Source: Paraburkholderia flava
GTDB taxonomy: Bacteria > Pseudomonadota > Gammaproteobacteria > Burkholderiales > Burkholderiaceae
DNA length: 64,000 nucleotides
NCBI RefSeq assembly: GCF_004359985.1
Contig: NZ_SMRO01000003.1
Location: forward strand, 790,206-854,205
Direction of reading: 5' to 3'
Within the stretch, counting starts at the first letter, position 1. Every line of letters begins with the position of its first letter. The notes beneath the pieces are model-generated. The model saw only the letters and a list, made by a program, of their open reading frames with translations. It did not search any database and was not told the DNA's origin. The position numbers and the translations under genes were made by a program. This document shows, piece after piece, positions 19,422 to 28,664 of this stretch.

Positions 19422-20518
19422 GCTGCTAGTCGGTCGGTATGGTCCGGCTCGCCGTTCGTGCAGGTTTCGCTCGTGGCGAGATCGCCGGCGGCTTCGCTGG
19501 TTTCGTCTTCCACGTACACGAGGCGGTCTGACAGCGCCTTTTGTGCATCGAAGAACTCGTTGACGGCGAGCAGTTGTTCGCGCGTCGTGTCCAGCGTATT
19601 CATGCGGTGGCGGAACACGCCGGCGCCGGAAAGGCCGCGAGTGTACCAGCCGATGTGCTTGCGCGCAGTACGCACGCCGGTAAATTCACCGTAGAACGCG
19701 TAATGATCTTCCAGATGCTCGTTCATGATCCGCTGGATTTCATCGACGCGCGGCGCTTCCATCAGCTCGCCCGTGTCGAGGAAATGCGCGATTTCGCGGA
19801 ACAGCCAGGGACGTCCCTGCGCGGCGCGGCCGATCATGATCGCGTCGGCGCCGGTCGCGGCGAGTACTTCGCGCGCCCGCTGCGGCGTGGCGATGTCGCC
19901 GTTCGCGACGACCGGAATGCGCGCTGCGGCTTTGACTGCGGCGATCGTGTCGTACTCGGCTTCGCCCCGATAGAGGTCCGCGCGCGTGCGGCCGTGCACG
20001 GTGAGCATCGAGATGCCGGCTTCCTCGGCGATGCGCGCGATTTTCAGTGCGTTGCGGTTGTCGCGGTCCCAGCCGGTGCGGATTTTCAGCGTGACCGGCA
20101 CCGCGTCGGGGCCGACGCCCACCGCGCCGACCACTGCCTCGACGATACGCTGCACGAGCGGTTCGTTCTGCAGCAGCGCGGAGCCCGCGGCGACGTTACA
20201 CACCTTCTTCGCCGGGCAGCCCATGTTGATGTCGATGATCTGCGCGCCGTTCGAGACGTTGTAGCGCGCGGCCTCGGCCATCATCGCCGGATCGGCGCCG
20301 GCGATCTGCACCGCGATCGGTTCGACCTCGCCCACGTGGTTCGCGCGGCGCATCGTCTTCTCGCTCTTCCACAGCTGCGCGTTCGACGCGACCATCTCGG
20401 ACACCGCGTACCCCGCGCCGAGCCGCTTGCACAGCTGACGGAACGGCCGGTCCGTCACGCCGGCCATCGGGGCGACGAACAGGTTGTTACGCAGATTGTG
20501 GGAGCCGAGAGTCAGCAT
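19418..20518 (-). CDS. dusB: tRNA-dihydrouridine synthase DusB
   Basis: A 366-residue FMN enzyme that reduces uridines in the tRNA D-loop. The N-terminus NNLFVAPMAGVTDRPFRQL carries the flavin-binding start of the TIM barrel. The catalytic Cys lies in DINMGCPAKKV near residue 100, followed by the phosphate-binding NGDIATPQRA and MIGRAAQGRPW. ATG 20518 is chosen since the family starts just before the barrel; the longer reading from 20608 is not family-like. It is first gene of the dusB-fis-purH set. Confidence 0.94.
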   Translation of the reverse strand: MLTLGSHNLRNNLFVAPMAGVTDRPFRQLCKRLGAGYAVSEMVASNAQLWKSEKTMRRANHVGEVEPIAVQIAGADPAMMAEAARYNVSNGAQIIDINMGCPAKKVCNVAAGSALLQNEPLVQRIVEAVVGAVGVGPDAVPVTLKIRTGWDRDNRNALKIARIAEEAGISMLTVHGRTRADLYRGEAEYDTIAAVKAAARIPVVANGDIATPQRAREVLAATGADAIMIGRAAQGRPWLFREIAHFLDTGELMEAPRVDEIQRIMNEHLEDHYAFYGEFTGVRTARKHIGWYTRGLSGAGVFRHRMNTLDTTREQLLAVNEFFDAQKALSDRLVYVEDETSEAAGDLATSETCTNGEPDHTDRLAA

Positions 20519-20733
20519 CGGATGTCGAGAGCAAAAAAACGGAAAGAACGCAAAACGGCAAGTGCGGAATCTCTCGCAGTGGTCACGCCGCGCGAACAGG
20601 TCGCACACCGGCGCGCATCACGAAACGCGAGAGAAAACCGCCATTTTACCGTTAACGGAATCCCGGCAAATCACTTGAGGCTGCCGTAACCCTTTAAATC
20701 TTCTATGAAAGTGTTTGCACTCATAGAGCTTGT

Positions 20734-20755
20734 GCCGCGTGCAGGCGCACGCGGC
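20734..20755 (-). terminator. GC-rich hairpin without T-run just after ubiH
   Basis: A perfect 9-bp stem (20734-20742 with 20747-20755) lies 17 bp past the ubiH stop on the minus strand. There is no T-run, so it may be a weak terminator or an mRNA 3'-end protector. The gap 20519-20771 also holds the palindrome CCGTTAACGG (20649-20658) in the dusB upstream region. Confidence 0.4.
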
Positions 20756-20771
20756 CGTGCGGCGTGTGCGT

Positions 20772-21977
20772 TCAGCGCCGTTGCCCGAACATCATCTGGC
20801 GGGCGAGCGCGGTTTTGACCGGCGGCGCGAATTCGAGCGCGGCCAGCGCGAGGCCGCGCAGCACGCCGAGCGGCGGGAAGTCGACCGTGAAGAGGCGGGC
20901 GAGTGTGTCGGTTGCGCGAATCGTCATGCGACGGTCGAGTGCGCGACGCTGCGCGAAGCCGGCGAGCGCGAGCGGGGTCGCGCCGTGCTGCGACAACGCA
21001 TCGGCGAGCGCGTGCGCGTCGCGCAGCCCGAGGTTCAGACCCTGGCCTGCCACCGGATGCAGCGTCTGCGCCGCATTGCCGATCGCGGCGATGCGTCCGT
21101 TGACGAGCGTGTCCGCCGCATTGAGTCCAAGCGGAAACGACGCGCGGCCGACGATCCGCGTGAACCGTCCCATGCGATCGCCGAACGCAACGCCGAGTTC
21201 TTGCCGCAGCGCATCGTCGGGCAGTTGCGTGCGTCGCGCGGCTTCATCTGGCGAACAGCACCAGACGAGCGCGAAATCCGCATCACGTGCGCCACCTACC
21301 GGCAGCAATGCAATCGGCCCCTGCGACGTGAAGCGTTCCCACGCCACATGCGGTTGCGGCGCCGACACGGTGACGGTGCCGACGAGCGCGGTCTGTCCGT
21401 AGTCGCGCGAGCTGCCGTTGTCATCGCTTCGACGCACCTGATCCTGGAACAGGCCGCCCTCGGCATTCACCAGCACGCGCGTGCGCAACGTGCGCACCGC
21501 GCCCGATGTTTCCACCGGCAGCGTGACGCCATCGTTTTCCTGCACCGGCGCGAGCGCCGACGTCGACGTGAGCCAGTGCACGGCAGTCGGGCGCACCGCA
21601 TCCGCGAGTGCGCCGACGATCGAGCCGTAGCGCAGCACGTAGCCGAGCGCGGGCAGATCGTGTTCGCTGCGGTCGATCAGCGTGCGGCCGAAGTGTCCGC
21701 GCTGTGACACGTGGATCCGGTGAATCGAGGTTGCATCAGCGGGCCAGCGCAGCGGTTCGAGAATCATCCGGCTGCCTTGCGACACCGCGATCGCGCGTGG
21801 ATCGCCGAGCGCGTGTCCCGGCTCGCGTGCATCGATCAGCGCGATCGACAGCGACTGTGTGCCGCTGCGCCGCGCGAGCCAGCCCGCGAGCGCGAGGCCG
21901 ACCGGCCCCGCGCCGACGATCGTCACGTCGTAGTCGAACGGGGCTTCGGTTGTACCGGTGGGCAATGCTTCACTCAT
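20772..21977 (-). CDS. ubiH: FAD-dependent monooxygenase, ubiquinone biosynthesis (UbiH type)
   Basis: A 401-residue flavoprotein hydroxylase of the UbiH/Coq6 family, which hydroxylates the benzene ring of ubiquinone precursors at the membrane. The dinucleotide fold TIVGAGPVGLALAG is at residues 19-32; GDPRAIAVSQGS matches the family's second motif; AAQTLHPVAGQGLNLGLRDA is the C-terminal FAD/substrate signature. UbiH is favoured over UbiI/UbiF by overall pattern, but the regiospecificity is not certain. It is 33 bp downstream of pepP on the minus strand, a pairing common in proteobacteria (pepP-ubiH). Confidence 0.87.
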   Translation of the reverse strand: MSEALPTGTTEAPFDYDVTIVGAGPVGLALAGWLARRSGTQSLSIALIDAREPGHALGDPRAIAVSQGSRMILEPLRWPADATSIHRIHVSQRGHFGRTLIDRSEHDLPALGYVLRYGSIVGALADAVRPTAVHWLTSTSALAPVQENDGVTLPVETSGAVRTLRTRVLVNAEGGLFQDQVRRSDDNGSSRDYGQTALVGTVTVSAPQPHVAWERFTSQGPIALLPVGGARDADFALVWCCSPDEAARRTQLPDDALRQELGVAFGDRMGRFTRIVGRASFPLGLNAADTLVNGRIAAIGNAAQTLHPVAGQGLNLGLRDAHALADALSQHGATPLALAGFAQRRALDRRMTIRATDTLARLFTVDFPPLGVLRGLALAALEFAPPVKTALARQMMFGQRR

Positions 21978-22010
21978 AACGTCGGTGGTTTTCGTTGTGT
22001 GCGCGTCACG

Positions 22011-23441
22011 TCACGCGCCGTGCTGCTTGTCGCGCATCAGCGCTTCGATTTCGTCCGCATCGACCGGCACGTCGCGCGTCAGCAGTTCGCAGCCGTCGGC
22101 CGTGACGACCGCGTCGTCTTCGATGCGGATGCCGATGTTCCAGTAGCGCTCAGGCACATTGTCTGCCGCGCGCACGTAGAGGCCCGGCTCGATGGTGAGC
22201 GCCATCGACGGCTGCAGCGTGCGCCACGGCAGCACGCCGTCCGCATCGCGGTGACCACTGCGTTCGCGATAGTCGCCGCAGTCGTGCACGTCCATCCCGA
22301 GCCAGTGGCCGGTGCGGTGCATGTAGAACGGCGTGTACGCGCGCTCGGCGATCACGTCGTCGACCGATGCGAAGCGCTGCCGGTCGACGATGCCCGTATC
22401 GAGCAGCCCCTGCGCGAGCACGCGCACGGCTGCGTCGTGCGGCGCCTCGAAGCTCACGCCTGCACGCGTCGCATCGACGGCAGCCTGCTGTGCGGCGAGC
22501 ACAATGTCGTACAGCTCGCGCTGTGCCGGCGAGAAGCGGCCGTTCGCGGGGAACGTGCGTGTGATGTCGGACGCGTAGCCGTCGAGTTCGCACGCGGCGT
22601 CGATCAGGATCAGGTCGCCGTCACGCGCGATCGCGTTGCCTGCCGGATAGTGCAGCACGCACGCATTCGCGCCGGCCGCGACGATCGAGCCGTACGCGGG
22701 CGCCTGCGCGCCATGACGACGGAACGTGTAGAGCAGTTCGGCTTCGAGTTCGTATTCGCGGATGCCGGGACGGCACACGGCCATCGCGCGACGATGCGCG
22801 AGCGCGGAGATCTGCGCGGCGCGGCGCATGATCGACTGTTCGTGTGCGTCCTTGAAGAGGCGCATGTCGTCGAGCAGCGGCAGCAGATCGTGCGCACCCG
22901 ACGGTGCCGCGATGCCGCCGCGGCTGCGCGCGCGGACCGTGTCGAGCCAGCCGCGCACCTTCGTGTCGAATTCCGCCGATGCACCGAGCGCATAGTGCAA
23001 CGCGGGCCGGTCGGCGATCAGGCGCGGCAGTTCGGTGTCGATATCGTCGATCGCGAAGGCCGCGTCGAAACCGAACGCATCGCGTGCGCCTTCGGGACCG
23101 AAGCGGAAGCCTTCCCACGTTTCGCGCTCGGCGTTTTTCGTGCGGCAGAACAGGATCGACGCCGGTTCGCCGGAGTGCGCGCTCGCGTCGAGCACGAGCG
23201 TCGCCTCGGGTTCGGTGAAACCGGTGAGGTAGTAGAAGTAGCTGTCGTGCCGATACGGATAGTCGGCGTCGCGGTTGCGCATCACCTCCGGCGCGGTCGG
23301 CACGATGGCGACGCCGCCGCCCTGCGCGCGTAACGCCGCGAGCACGCGTTCGCGGCGCCCACGGTAGACGTCGACGTGGACGTCGATGGCCGGGGGCGCG
23401 GCGGCTGTCTTTTCGCCCGGGAGTTCGGTCGGCTGGTTCAT
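22011..23441 (-). CDS. pepP: Xaa-Pro aminopeptidase P
   Basis: A 476-residue metallopeptidase of family M24B that removes N-terminal residues preceding proline. The N-terminal creatinase-like domain includes SYFYYLTGFTEPEATLVL. In the pita-bread catalytic domain the dimetal ligands are visible: LILIDAACELDGYASDITR (two Asp), FYMHRTGHWLGMDVHD (His), TIEPGLY (Glu) and GIRIEDDAVV (Glu). ATG 23441 gives a short family-like leader; the 36 extra upstream residues are basic and not conserved-looking. It is the first gene of the pepP-ubiH pair and divergent from the GST gene at 23676. Confidence 0.93.
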   Translation of the reverse strand: MNQPTELPGEKTAAAPPAIDVHVDVYRGRRERVLAALRAQGGGVAIVPTAPEVMRNRDADYPYRHDSYFYYLTGFTEPEATLVLDASAHSGEPASILFCRTKNAERETWEGFRFGPEGARDAFGFDAAFAIDDIDTELPRLIADRPALHYALGASAEFDTKVRGWLDTVRARSRGGIAAPSGAHDLLPLLDDMRLFKDAHEQSIMRRAAQISALAHRRAMAVCRPGIREYELEAELLYTFRRHGAQAPAYGSIVAAGANACVLHYPAGNAIARDGDLILIDAACELDGYASDITRTFPANGRFSPAQRELYDIVLAAQQAAVDATRAGVSFEAPHDAAVRVLAQGLLDTGIVDRQRFASVDDVIAERAYTPFYMHRTGHWLGMDVHDCGDYRERSGHRDADGVLPWRTLQPSMALTIEPGLYVRAADNVPERYWNIGIRIEDDAVVTADGCELLTRDVPVDADEIEALMRDKQHGA

Positions 23442-23675
23442 CGTGCGATTGTAGCGCCCAATGCGGATGCGGTTTCGCGCGGACCGACGGCCATATGTAC
23501 GGCGCGCTGACCGGCCGACCGTCCGGACAAACGCGTTGCGCCTTGGCAACCCGCGGCAACGTTACAATTTGCCCACGCGTACGATGCGGCGCGCATCCGG
23601 AAGCAGTCCGGCCGTCGTCTCGATGACCGACATCCAACGTTATACTTTCGCCGGATTCCAGAAAAGGCAGATGTG

Positions 23676-24287
23676 ATGAAACTCATCGGTTTGCTGGGGA
23701 GCCCGTATGTCCGCAAGGCGCGGATCGTGCTCGCCGAAAAGAAGATCGACTACAAGCTGGTGCTCGAAAACGTCTGGGTGCCCGAGACCACCATCCATAC
23801 CTTCAATCCGATCGGCAAGGTGCCGTGCCTCGTGATGGACGACGGCGAGGCCGTGTTCGATTCGCGCGTGATCTGCGAATACGTCGATACGCTGTCGCCG
23901 GTCGGCAAGCTGATTCCGCAGTCGGGACGCGAGCGCGTCGAGGTGCGTTGCTGGGAAGCGCTCGCCGACGGCATGCTCGACGCAGCGGTGCTGATCCGCT
24001 GCGAAGGCACGCAGCGTCCGCCCGAGCAGCGCAACGAAGGCTGGCTAGCCCGGCAGCGTCGCAAGATCGACGAAGGTCTGATCGCGATGACGCAGGGGCT
24101 CGGCAGCAAGCCGTGGTGCGCCGGCAATCACTACACGCTGGCGGATATCGCGGTGGGTTGCGCGCTCGGTTATCTCGATTTCCGGATGCCCGATCTCAAC
24201 TGGCGCGAGCCGTACCCGACGCTCGACAAGCACTTCCAGAAACTGTCGCTGCGCCCGTCGTTCGCCGACACCCTTCCTTCAGACTGA
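23676..24287 (+). CDS. Glutathione S-transferase family protein
   Basis: A 203-residue cytoplasmic GST. The N-terminal thioredoxin-like domain starts KLIGLLGSPYVRKARIVLAE with the probable catalytic Ser9; VPCLVMDDG and FDSRVICEYVD bind glutathione. The helical C-terminal domain includes the N-capping box GNHYTLADIAVGCALGY. The pattern resembles E. coli YibF. ATG 23676 is preferred to the GTG 23673. A start-stop pair ATGTGA lies at 23671 and overlaps this ATG. The last nine bases overlap the convergent histidine kinase gene. Confidence 0.88.
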   Translation: MKLIGLLGSPYVRKARIVLAEKKIDYKLVLENVWVPETTIHTFNPIGKVPCLVMDDGEAVFDSRVICEYVDTLSPVGKLIPQSGRERVEVRCWEALADGMLDAAVLIRCEGTQRPPEQRNEGWLARQRRKIDEGLIAMTQGLGSKPWCAGNHYTLADIAVGCALGYLDFRMPDLNWREPYPTLDKHFQKLSLRPSFADTLPSD

Positions 24288-25688
24288 ACGCACCGCCGCG
24301 AACGTGACCGTCGCGGTCACGCCGCGGCCCCCTCCTGAGCTACCCACTGCCGTAGCCACCGGATCGCCCGCCGACAGCACGATCTCCCCACGATGCGCAT
24401 GCACGATCTCGCGTGCGATCGCGAGGCCGAGACCGGTGCCTTCGGTATCGGTGGCCGCGCGATAAAACGGTTCGAACACCCGGCTGCGCGCTTCGGGCGG
24501 AATGCCCGGTCCGTTGTCCGATACGACGAGCGTGACTGTCGTGTCGTCGCTGCGTACCGCGACCGTCACGTGACCGCCGGGCTGCGTGTAGCGGATCGCG
24601 TTTTCCGCGAGATTCGCGATCAGCGCCGACAGCAATCCCGCATGACCGACCACCCACGCAGGGCTCTGCAGCTCTGCGCCGAGATCGATCGTGCGCGCCT
24701 GCGCGAGCAGCGCGAGATCCTCGACGACGTCCTTCGCGAGCGCACCCAGATCGACCGGCTGGTTCGCCAGCTGCGTGTAGTCGGCGGCTTCGGCCTGCGC
24801 GAGCAGCAGCAGCTTGTTGGTGAGCCCGACCATCGAGCGGTTGCTTCGATGCATCGCCGCGAGCGCTTCGTCGAGCGCTGGTTCGAGGCCGCGATGCTGG
24901 CGCGCGAACTGCAACTGCGTATCGAGCAACGTCAGCGGCGTGCGCAGTTGATGCGCAGCGTCGGCGATAAAGCGTCGCTGTGCGCCGACCTGCAGCCCGA
25001 GCCGCGCGATGCACTGGTTGATCGCATCGACGATCGGCCGCAGTTCGGCATGCAGACGCTCGATGCGTAACGGCGCGAGCTGCATCGGATCGCGGTCGGC
25101 GACGTCGTCCTTCATCTTCATCAGCGGACGCAGTTCGAACGTGAGCCCGATGCACACGAGCGCGACCGCGAGCACGATCATCTCGATCTGCCGCACGAGC
25201 TGCGGTCGCCACAACTGCTGCATCATCGCGTCGCGCGAGCGCATCGTCTTGCCGACCGACACCAGCACACGACGTGTCGCGCCGTTGTCGTACATTTGCC
25301 GCACGAAGCCGACTGCGCGGATCGGATGGCCTTTGACGGTCGTATCGTAATAGCGCGGCACGTCGTAGGACGCGTACGTATCGTGCGGAAAATCCGGCGT
25401 GCCGGCGAGCAGCCGGCCATTTTCGACTGCAACGCTGTAGAACACCTGATCGCGATACGGCGACGCGAACATTTCGAGCGCGGCGGGGGGCACGTCGACG
25501 CGCAGATAACCGTCCACCCATTCCACTTCGCCGGCGATCATCCGCGCAGACGACAACAATGCGTTGTCCTGCACGAGATCGGCGGTGCGCCGCGCGTTGT
25601 CGTGCTCGGCGTTACCGGTGACGAACACGTACAGTGCGAGCGGCACGAGCAGCCACCACAGCAGACGGATGCGCAAACTATTCGTCAT
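24279..25688 (-). CDS. Sensor histidine kinase (TctE/QseC-like)
   Basis: A 469-residue membrane kinase. A transmembrane helix lies near residues 8-24 and a second near 165-185, flanking a periplasmic sensor domain of about 140 residues. The H-box is ADAAHQLRTPL near residue 240, the N-box LAENAIRYT, then VSDNGPGIP and GTGLGLAIAREIV. The order with the regulator, which ends in TGATG overlap with this ATG, shows coupled translation. The similarity to TctE is by layout. It is divergent from an ABC importer, so it may sense that transporter's substrate; this is inference. Confidence 0.9.
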   Translation of the reverse strand: MTNSLRIRLLWWLLVPLALYVFVTGNAEHDNARRTADLVQDNALLSSARMIAGEVEWVDGYLRVDVPPAALEMFASPYRDQVFYSVAVENGRLLAGTPDFPHDTYASYDVPRYYDTTVKGHPIRAVGFVRQMYDNGATRRVLVSVGKTMRSRDAMMQQLWRPQLVRQIEMIVLAVALVCIGLTFELRPLMKMKDDVADRDPMQLAPLRIERLHAELRPIVDAINQCIARLGLQVGAQRRFIADAAHQLRTPLTLLDTQLQFARQHRGLEPALDEALAAMHRSNRSMVGLTNKLLLLAQAEAADYTQLANQPVDLGALAKDVVEDLALLAQARTIDLGAELQSPAWVVGHAGLLSALIANLAENAIRYTQPGGHVTVAVRSDDTTVTLVVSDNGPGIPPEARSRVFEPFYRAATDTEGTGLGLAIAREIVHAHRGEIVLSAGDPVATAVGSSGGGRGVTATVTFAAVRSV

Positions 25689-26365
25689 CACTGGTCATCT
25701 TCTTTCTTGCGCAGCAGATAACCGAGCCCGCGCAGCGTGACGATCGCCGCCGAACTGCCGTCGAGTTTTTTGCGCAGCCGCGAGATATAGATCTCGACGG
25801 CGTCTTCGCTCGGCTCGTCGGAGAGCGTGAAGATCGAATCCATCAGCGCGACTTTCGATACCGTCTTGCCGAGCCGCAAAATCAGCGTTTCGAGCACGGT
25901 CCGCTCGCGCGGCGTGACGGCGAGCGGTGCACCCTTCAGCGTGAACTGCCGGGTATCGATATCGAACGAGAGATCGCCGCACGTCACGTCGCTGGCCTTC
26001 GACGGCGACTGTCGACGGATCAGCACCTTGATGCGCGCGACGAGCTCGCGCACTTCGAACGGCTTCACCAGATAATCGTCGGCACCCGCGCCGAGCAGTT
26101 CGACCTTCTCGTCGATCGAACCGCTTGCGGTGAGAATCATCACCGGCGTCGCGTCGCCGCGCTGACGCAAGCGACGCAGCACGTTCTTGCCGGACAGCTT
26201 CGGCAGATTCAGATCGAGCAGCACGACGTCGTAGTGATTCGTGCGGAGCAACTGGTCGGCGGCTTCACCGTCCTGCACCGTATCGAGTGCGAACGCGTCC
26301 TGCTTGAGCATTTTCGCGAGCCAGTGCGATAGCGTCGGGTTGTCTTCGATCAGCAGGAGCTTCAT
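25688..26365 (-). CDS. OmpR-family response regulator (TctD/QseB-like)
   Basis: A 225-residue two-domain regulator. The receiver domain has acidic residues in LLIEDNPTLS, the phospho-acceptor Asp in VVLLDLNLPKLSG at residue 51, the conserved Thr in MILTASG and Lys in YLVKPFEV. The C-terminal winged helix (about 130-220) ends VEIYISRLRKKLDG and TLRGLGYLL. It precedes and overlaps the kinase gene. The 353-bp divergent region to the ABC importer is the natural place for its binding sites. Confidence 0.93.
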   Translation of the reverse strand: MKLLLIEDNPTLSHWLAKMLKQDAFALDTVQDGEAADQLLRTNHYDVVLLDLNLPKLSGKNVLRRLRQRGDATPVMILTASGSIDEKVELLGAGADDYLVKPFEVRELVARIKVLIRRQSPSKASDVTCGDLSFDIDTRQFTLKGAPLAVTPRERTVLETLILRLGKTVSKVALMDSIFTLSDEPSEDAVEIYISRLRKKLDGSSAAIVTLRGLGYLLRKKEDDQ

Positions 26366-26718
26366 GGCGGGCAGCGAGGAGGTGAGACAGAGAACACAAA
26401 GCCGCCGGGCCGCGGCGGGCGCCCCGAAAATAGCACACGTTGCACGGCCCGCGCGACGCGGGCTTGTGCGGACAGTCGGAGCGTTTCAACGGCTCACGCG
26501 GCGGATGGATTCCCATTCCAGACTCGCTGCGAGGTTCGTTTCGGGTTAACACCCACGTTTGCACCAACCCGCCGATAGCTCGCAGAAGGTTTCCGATTTT
26601 TATAATGCCCGTCACACGTCGGAAAGTCGGCGTCGACTGCAATCGATAAAAATCGACAGCAATAAAACGCCGCCGGCAGCATGCAAGGCGGCTCCAATCC
26701 AGCACAGGAGACTAGCGG
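26366..26718. other. Divergent regulatory region between the two-component system and the ABC importer
   Basis: 353 bp without a supported gene. A perfect TATAAT at 26601-26606 inside TTTTATAATG is a likely -10 for the importer, but no good -35 lies 16-18 bp upstream, as expected for an activated promoter. An imperfect direct repeat of ATCGA(T/C) appears near 26642-26655. RBS CAGGAG precedes the substrate-binding protein. Confidence 0.45.
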
Positions 26719-27735
26719 ATGCGTACCTTGCGAAACATGGTGGCCCTGTCCACGTCGGCCGTCGTTGCGTTGTCACTGGCGACGGCATCGGGCGCGGCGT
26801 TCGCCGACTCGAAGATCTCGATCATGGTCGGCGGCGCCACCAAGATCATCTACCTGCCGGCGAAGCTCACCGAACAGCTCGGCTACTTCAAGGACGAAGG
26901 GCTCGACGTCGAGATTCTCTCGCAGCCGGCCGGCGTCGATGCGGAGAACGAACTGCTCGCGGGCGCGGTCCAGGGCGTGGTCGGCTTCTACGATCACACG
27001 ATCGATCTGCAGAGCAAGGGCAAGGAAGTCGAAGCGATCGTCGTGTTCGGCCAGGTGCCGGGCGAGGTCGAGATGGTGTCGACGAAAGCGTCCGCGACGT
27101 TGAAGAGCATGGCCGACGTGAAGGGCAAGACGCTCGGCGTGACCGGCCTCGGCTCGTCGACCAGCTTCCTCACGCAATACCTCGCGCAGCGCGCGGGCAT
27201 CCCGTCGACGCAGTACACGCTGCTGCCGGTCGGCGCGGACAACAGCTTCATCGCGGCGATCAAGCAGTCGCGCATCGACGCCGGCATGACGACCGAACCG
27301 ACCGTTTCGCGGCTGCTGCAGACCGGCGACGCAAAGGTGCTGGTCGACATGCGCACGCTCGACGGCACGCGCGCCGCGCTCGGCGGCACGTACCCGGCAT
27401 CGAGCTTCTACGTGCAGCGCGCGTGGGCCGAATCGCACAAGGTCGAAGCGGGCAAGCTCGCGCATGCGTTCGCGCGCACGCTGAACTTCATCGCGACGCA
27501 CAGCGCCGACGAGATCGCCGACAAGATGCCGAAGGACTACTACGGCGCGAACCGCGACCTGTACGTCGGTGCATTGAAGGCCTCGCTGCCGATGTTCACG
27601 AAGGACGGCAAGATGCCCGCCGATGGTCCGGACACCGTGCTGAAGGTGCTGGCCGCGTTCAACCCGTCGGTGAAGGGCAAGCACATCGACCTGTCGAAGA
27701 CGTACACCAACGACTTCGTCGCGCAGTCGAAATAA
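26719..27735 (+). CDS. ABC transporter substrate-binding protein (nitrate/sulfonate/taurine-like)
   Basis: A 338-residue secreted binding protein. The N-terminus has basic residues, a hydrophobic core and GAAFA before Asp near residue 30, a Sec signal peptide. The mature protein resembles the SsuA/TauA/ThiY fold: GGATKIIYLPAKLTEQLGYF then FKDEGLDVEI, and GVTGLGSSTSFLTQYLA as the second ligand-lobe loop. It is followed by a matching ATPase (94-bp gap) and permease, so it forms a complete importer. The ligand cannot be assigned; candidates are sulfonates, nitrate/cyanate-like anions or pyrimidine precursors. Confidence 0.85.
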   Translation: MRTLRNMVALSTSAVVALSLATASGAAFADSKISIMVGGATKIIYLPAKLTEQLGYFKDEGLDVEILSQPAGVDAENELLAGAVQGVVGFYDHTIDLQSKGKEVEAIVVFGQVPGEVEMVSTKASATLKSMADVKGKTLGVTGLGSSTSFLTQYLAQRAGIPSTQYTLLPVGADNSFIAAIKQSRIDAGMTTEPTVSRLLQTGDAKVLVDMRTLDGTRAALGGTYPASSFYVQRAWAESHKVEAGKLAHAFARTLNFIATHSADEIADKMPKDYYGANRDLYVGALKASLPMFTKDGKMPADGPDTVLKVLAAFNPSVKGKHIDLSKTYTNDFVAQSK

Positions 27736-27828
27736 CGCAGAACGGGTCACGCAAAACCCACCGCACACGCGCCGCGCGCAACGCCGCAATCCGCGCACGG
27801 CGCCCCTGCAACCATCGAGGCAGCACGC

Positions 27829-28626
27829 ATGAATTCATCTTTGTCCCAGGGCACGCCGGCGATCGAGCTGCGCAACGTCTCGTGCCGCTTTATCTCGCCG
27901 GACGGCAAGGCGACGATCGCGCTGCGCGATTTCAGCATGAGCGTCGCGCGCGGCGAGTTTGTCGCGGTCGTCGGACCGACCGGCTGCGGCAAGTCGACCA
28001 CGCTCAGCCTGATTACCGGTCTGCTGAAACCGACCACCGGCGAAGTGCGCGTGATGGGTGCGCCGGTCGACGGGATCGATCCGCGCATCGGCTTCGTGTT
28101 CCAGGCGGATGCGGTGTTCCCGTGGCGCTCGGTGCTTGACAACGTCGCGGCCGGTCCGCTGTATCGCGGCCGTTCGAAATCCGCGGCTCACGACGAAGCG
28201 AACGAATGGCTGCGCCGCGTCGGTCTCGACAAGTTCGGCAAGCACTATCCGCATCAACTGTCGGGCGGCATGAGAAAGCGTGTCGCGCTCGCGCAGACGT
28301 TCATCAACAAGCCCGAAATCCTGCTGATGGACGAGCCGTTCTCCGCGCTCGACATGCAGACCCGCACGCTGATGCAGGACGAGCTGTTGCAGCTATGGTC
28401 GGCGAACGCGGGCTCGGTGGTGTTCGTCACGCACGATCTGGAAGAAGCGATTGCGCTCGCCGATCGTGTGTTCGTGCTGACCGCGCGGCCCGCGACGCTG
28501 AAGAAAGTTTACGAGATCGATCTGCCGCGTCCGCGCGTCACGTCGGAGATTCGCTACGAGCCGCGCTTCATCGAGATTTCGCGCGACATCTGGCACGACC
28601 TGCGCGAAGAAGTGCAGATCGGTTAG
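27829..28626 (+). CDS. ABC transporter ATP-binding protein (SsuB/TauB-like)
   Basis: A 265-residue ATPase. Walker A is VGPTGCGKSTTL near residue 48, the signature is QLSGGMRKRVALAQT near 142, Walker B is ILLMDEPFSALD, and the H-loop is VFVTHDLEEAIALAD. The SGGMRKR signature and DEPFSALD form are typical of the nitrate/sulfonate/taurine subfamily, in agreement with its neighbours. RBS is weak in the 94-bp gap after the binding protein. Confidence 0.9.
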   Translation: MNSSLSQGTPAIELRNVSCRFISPDGKATIALRDFSMSVARGEFVAVVGPTGCGKSTTLSLITGLLKPTTGEVRVMGAPVDGIDPRIGFVFQADAVFPWRSVLDNVAAGPLYRGRSKSAAHDEANEWLRRVGLDKFGKHYPHQLSGGMRKRVALAQTFINKPEILLMDEPFSALDMQTRTLMQDELLQLWSANAGSVVFVTHDLEEAIALADRVFVLTARPATLKKVYEIDLPRPRVTSEIRYEPRFIEISRDIWHDLREEVQIG

Positions 28627-28664
28627 TCACACACTCGCCACCCGTCGCCACGCAGGAACCTCAT

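Noticed and set aside
15063..19694. 1543-residue open frame on the plus strand across ruvB, ruvA, ruvC and purH
   Set aside because: It is antisense to four well-recognised genes in a GC-rich genome, where the opposite strand rarely has stop codons. The product is Arg/His-rich with no family resemblance.
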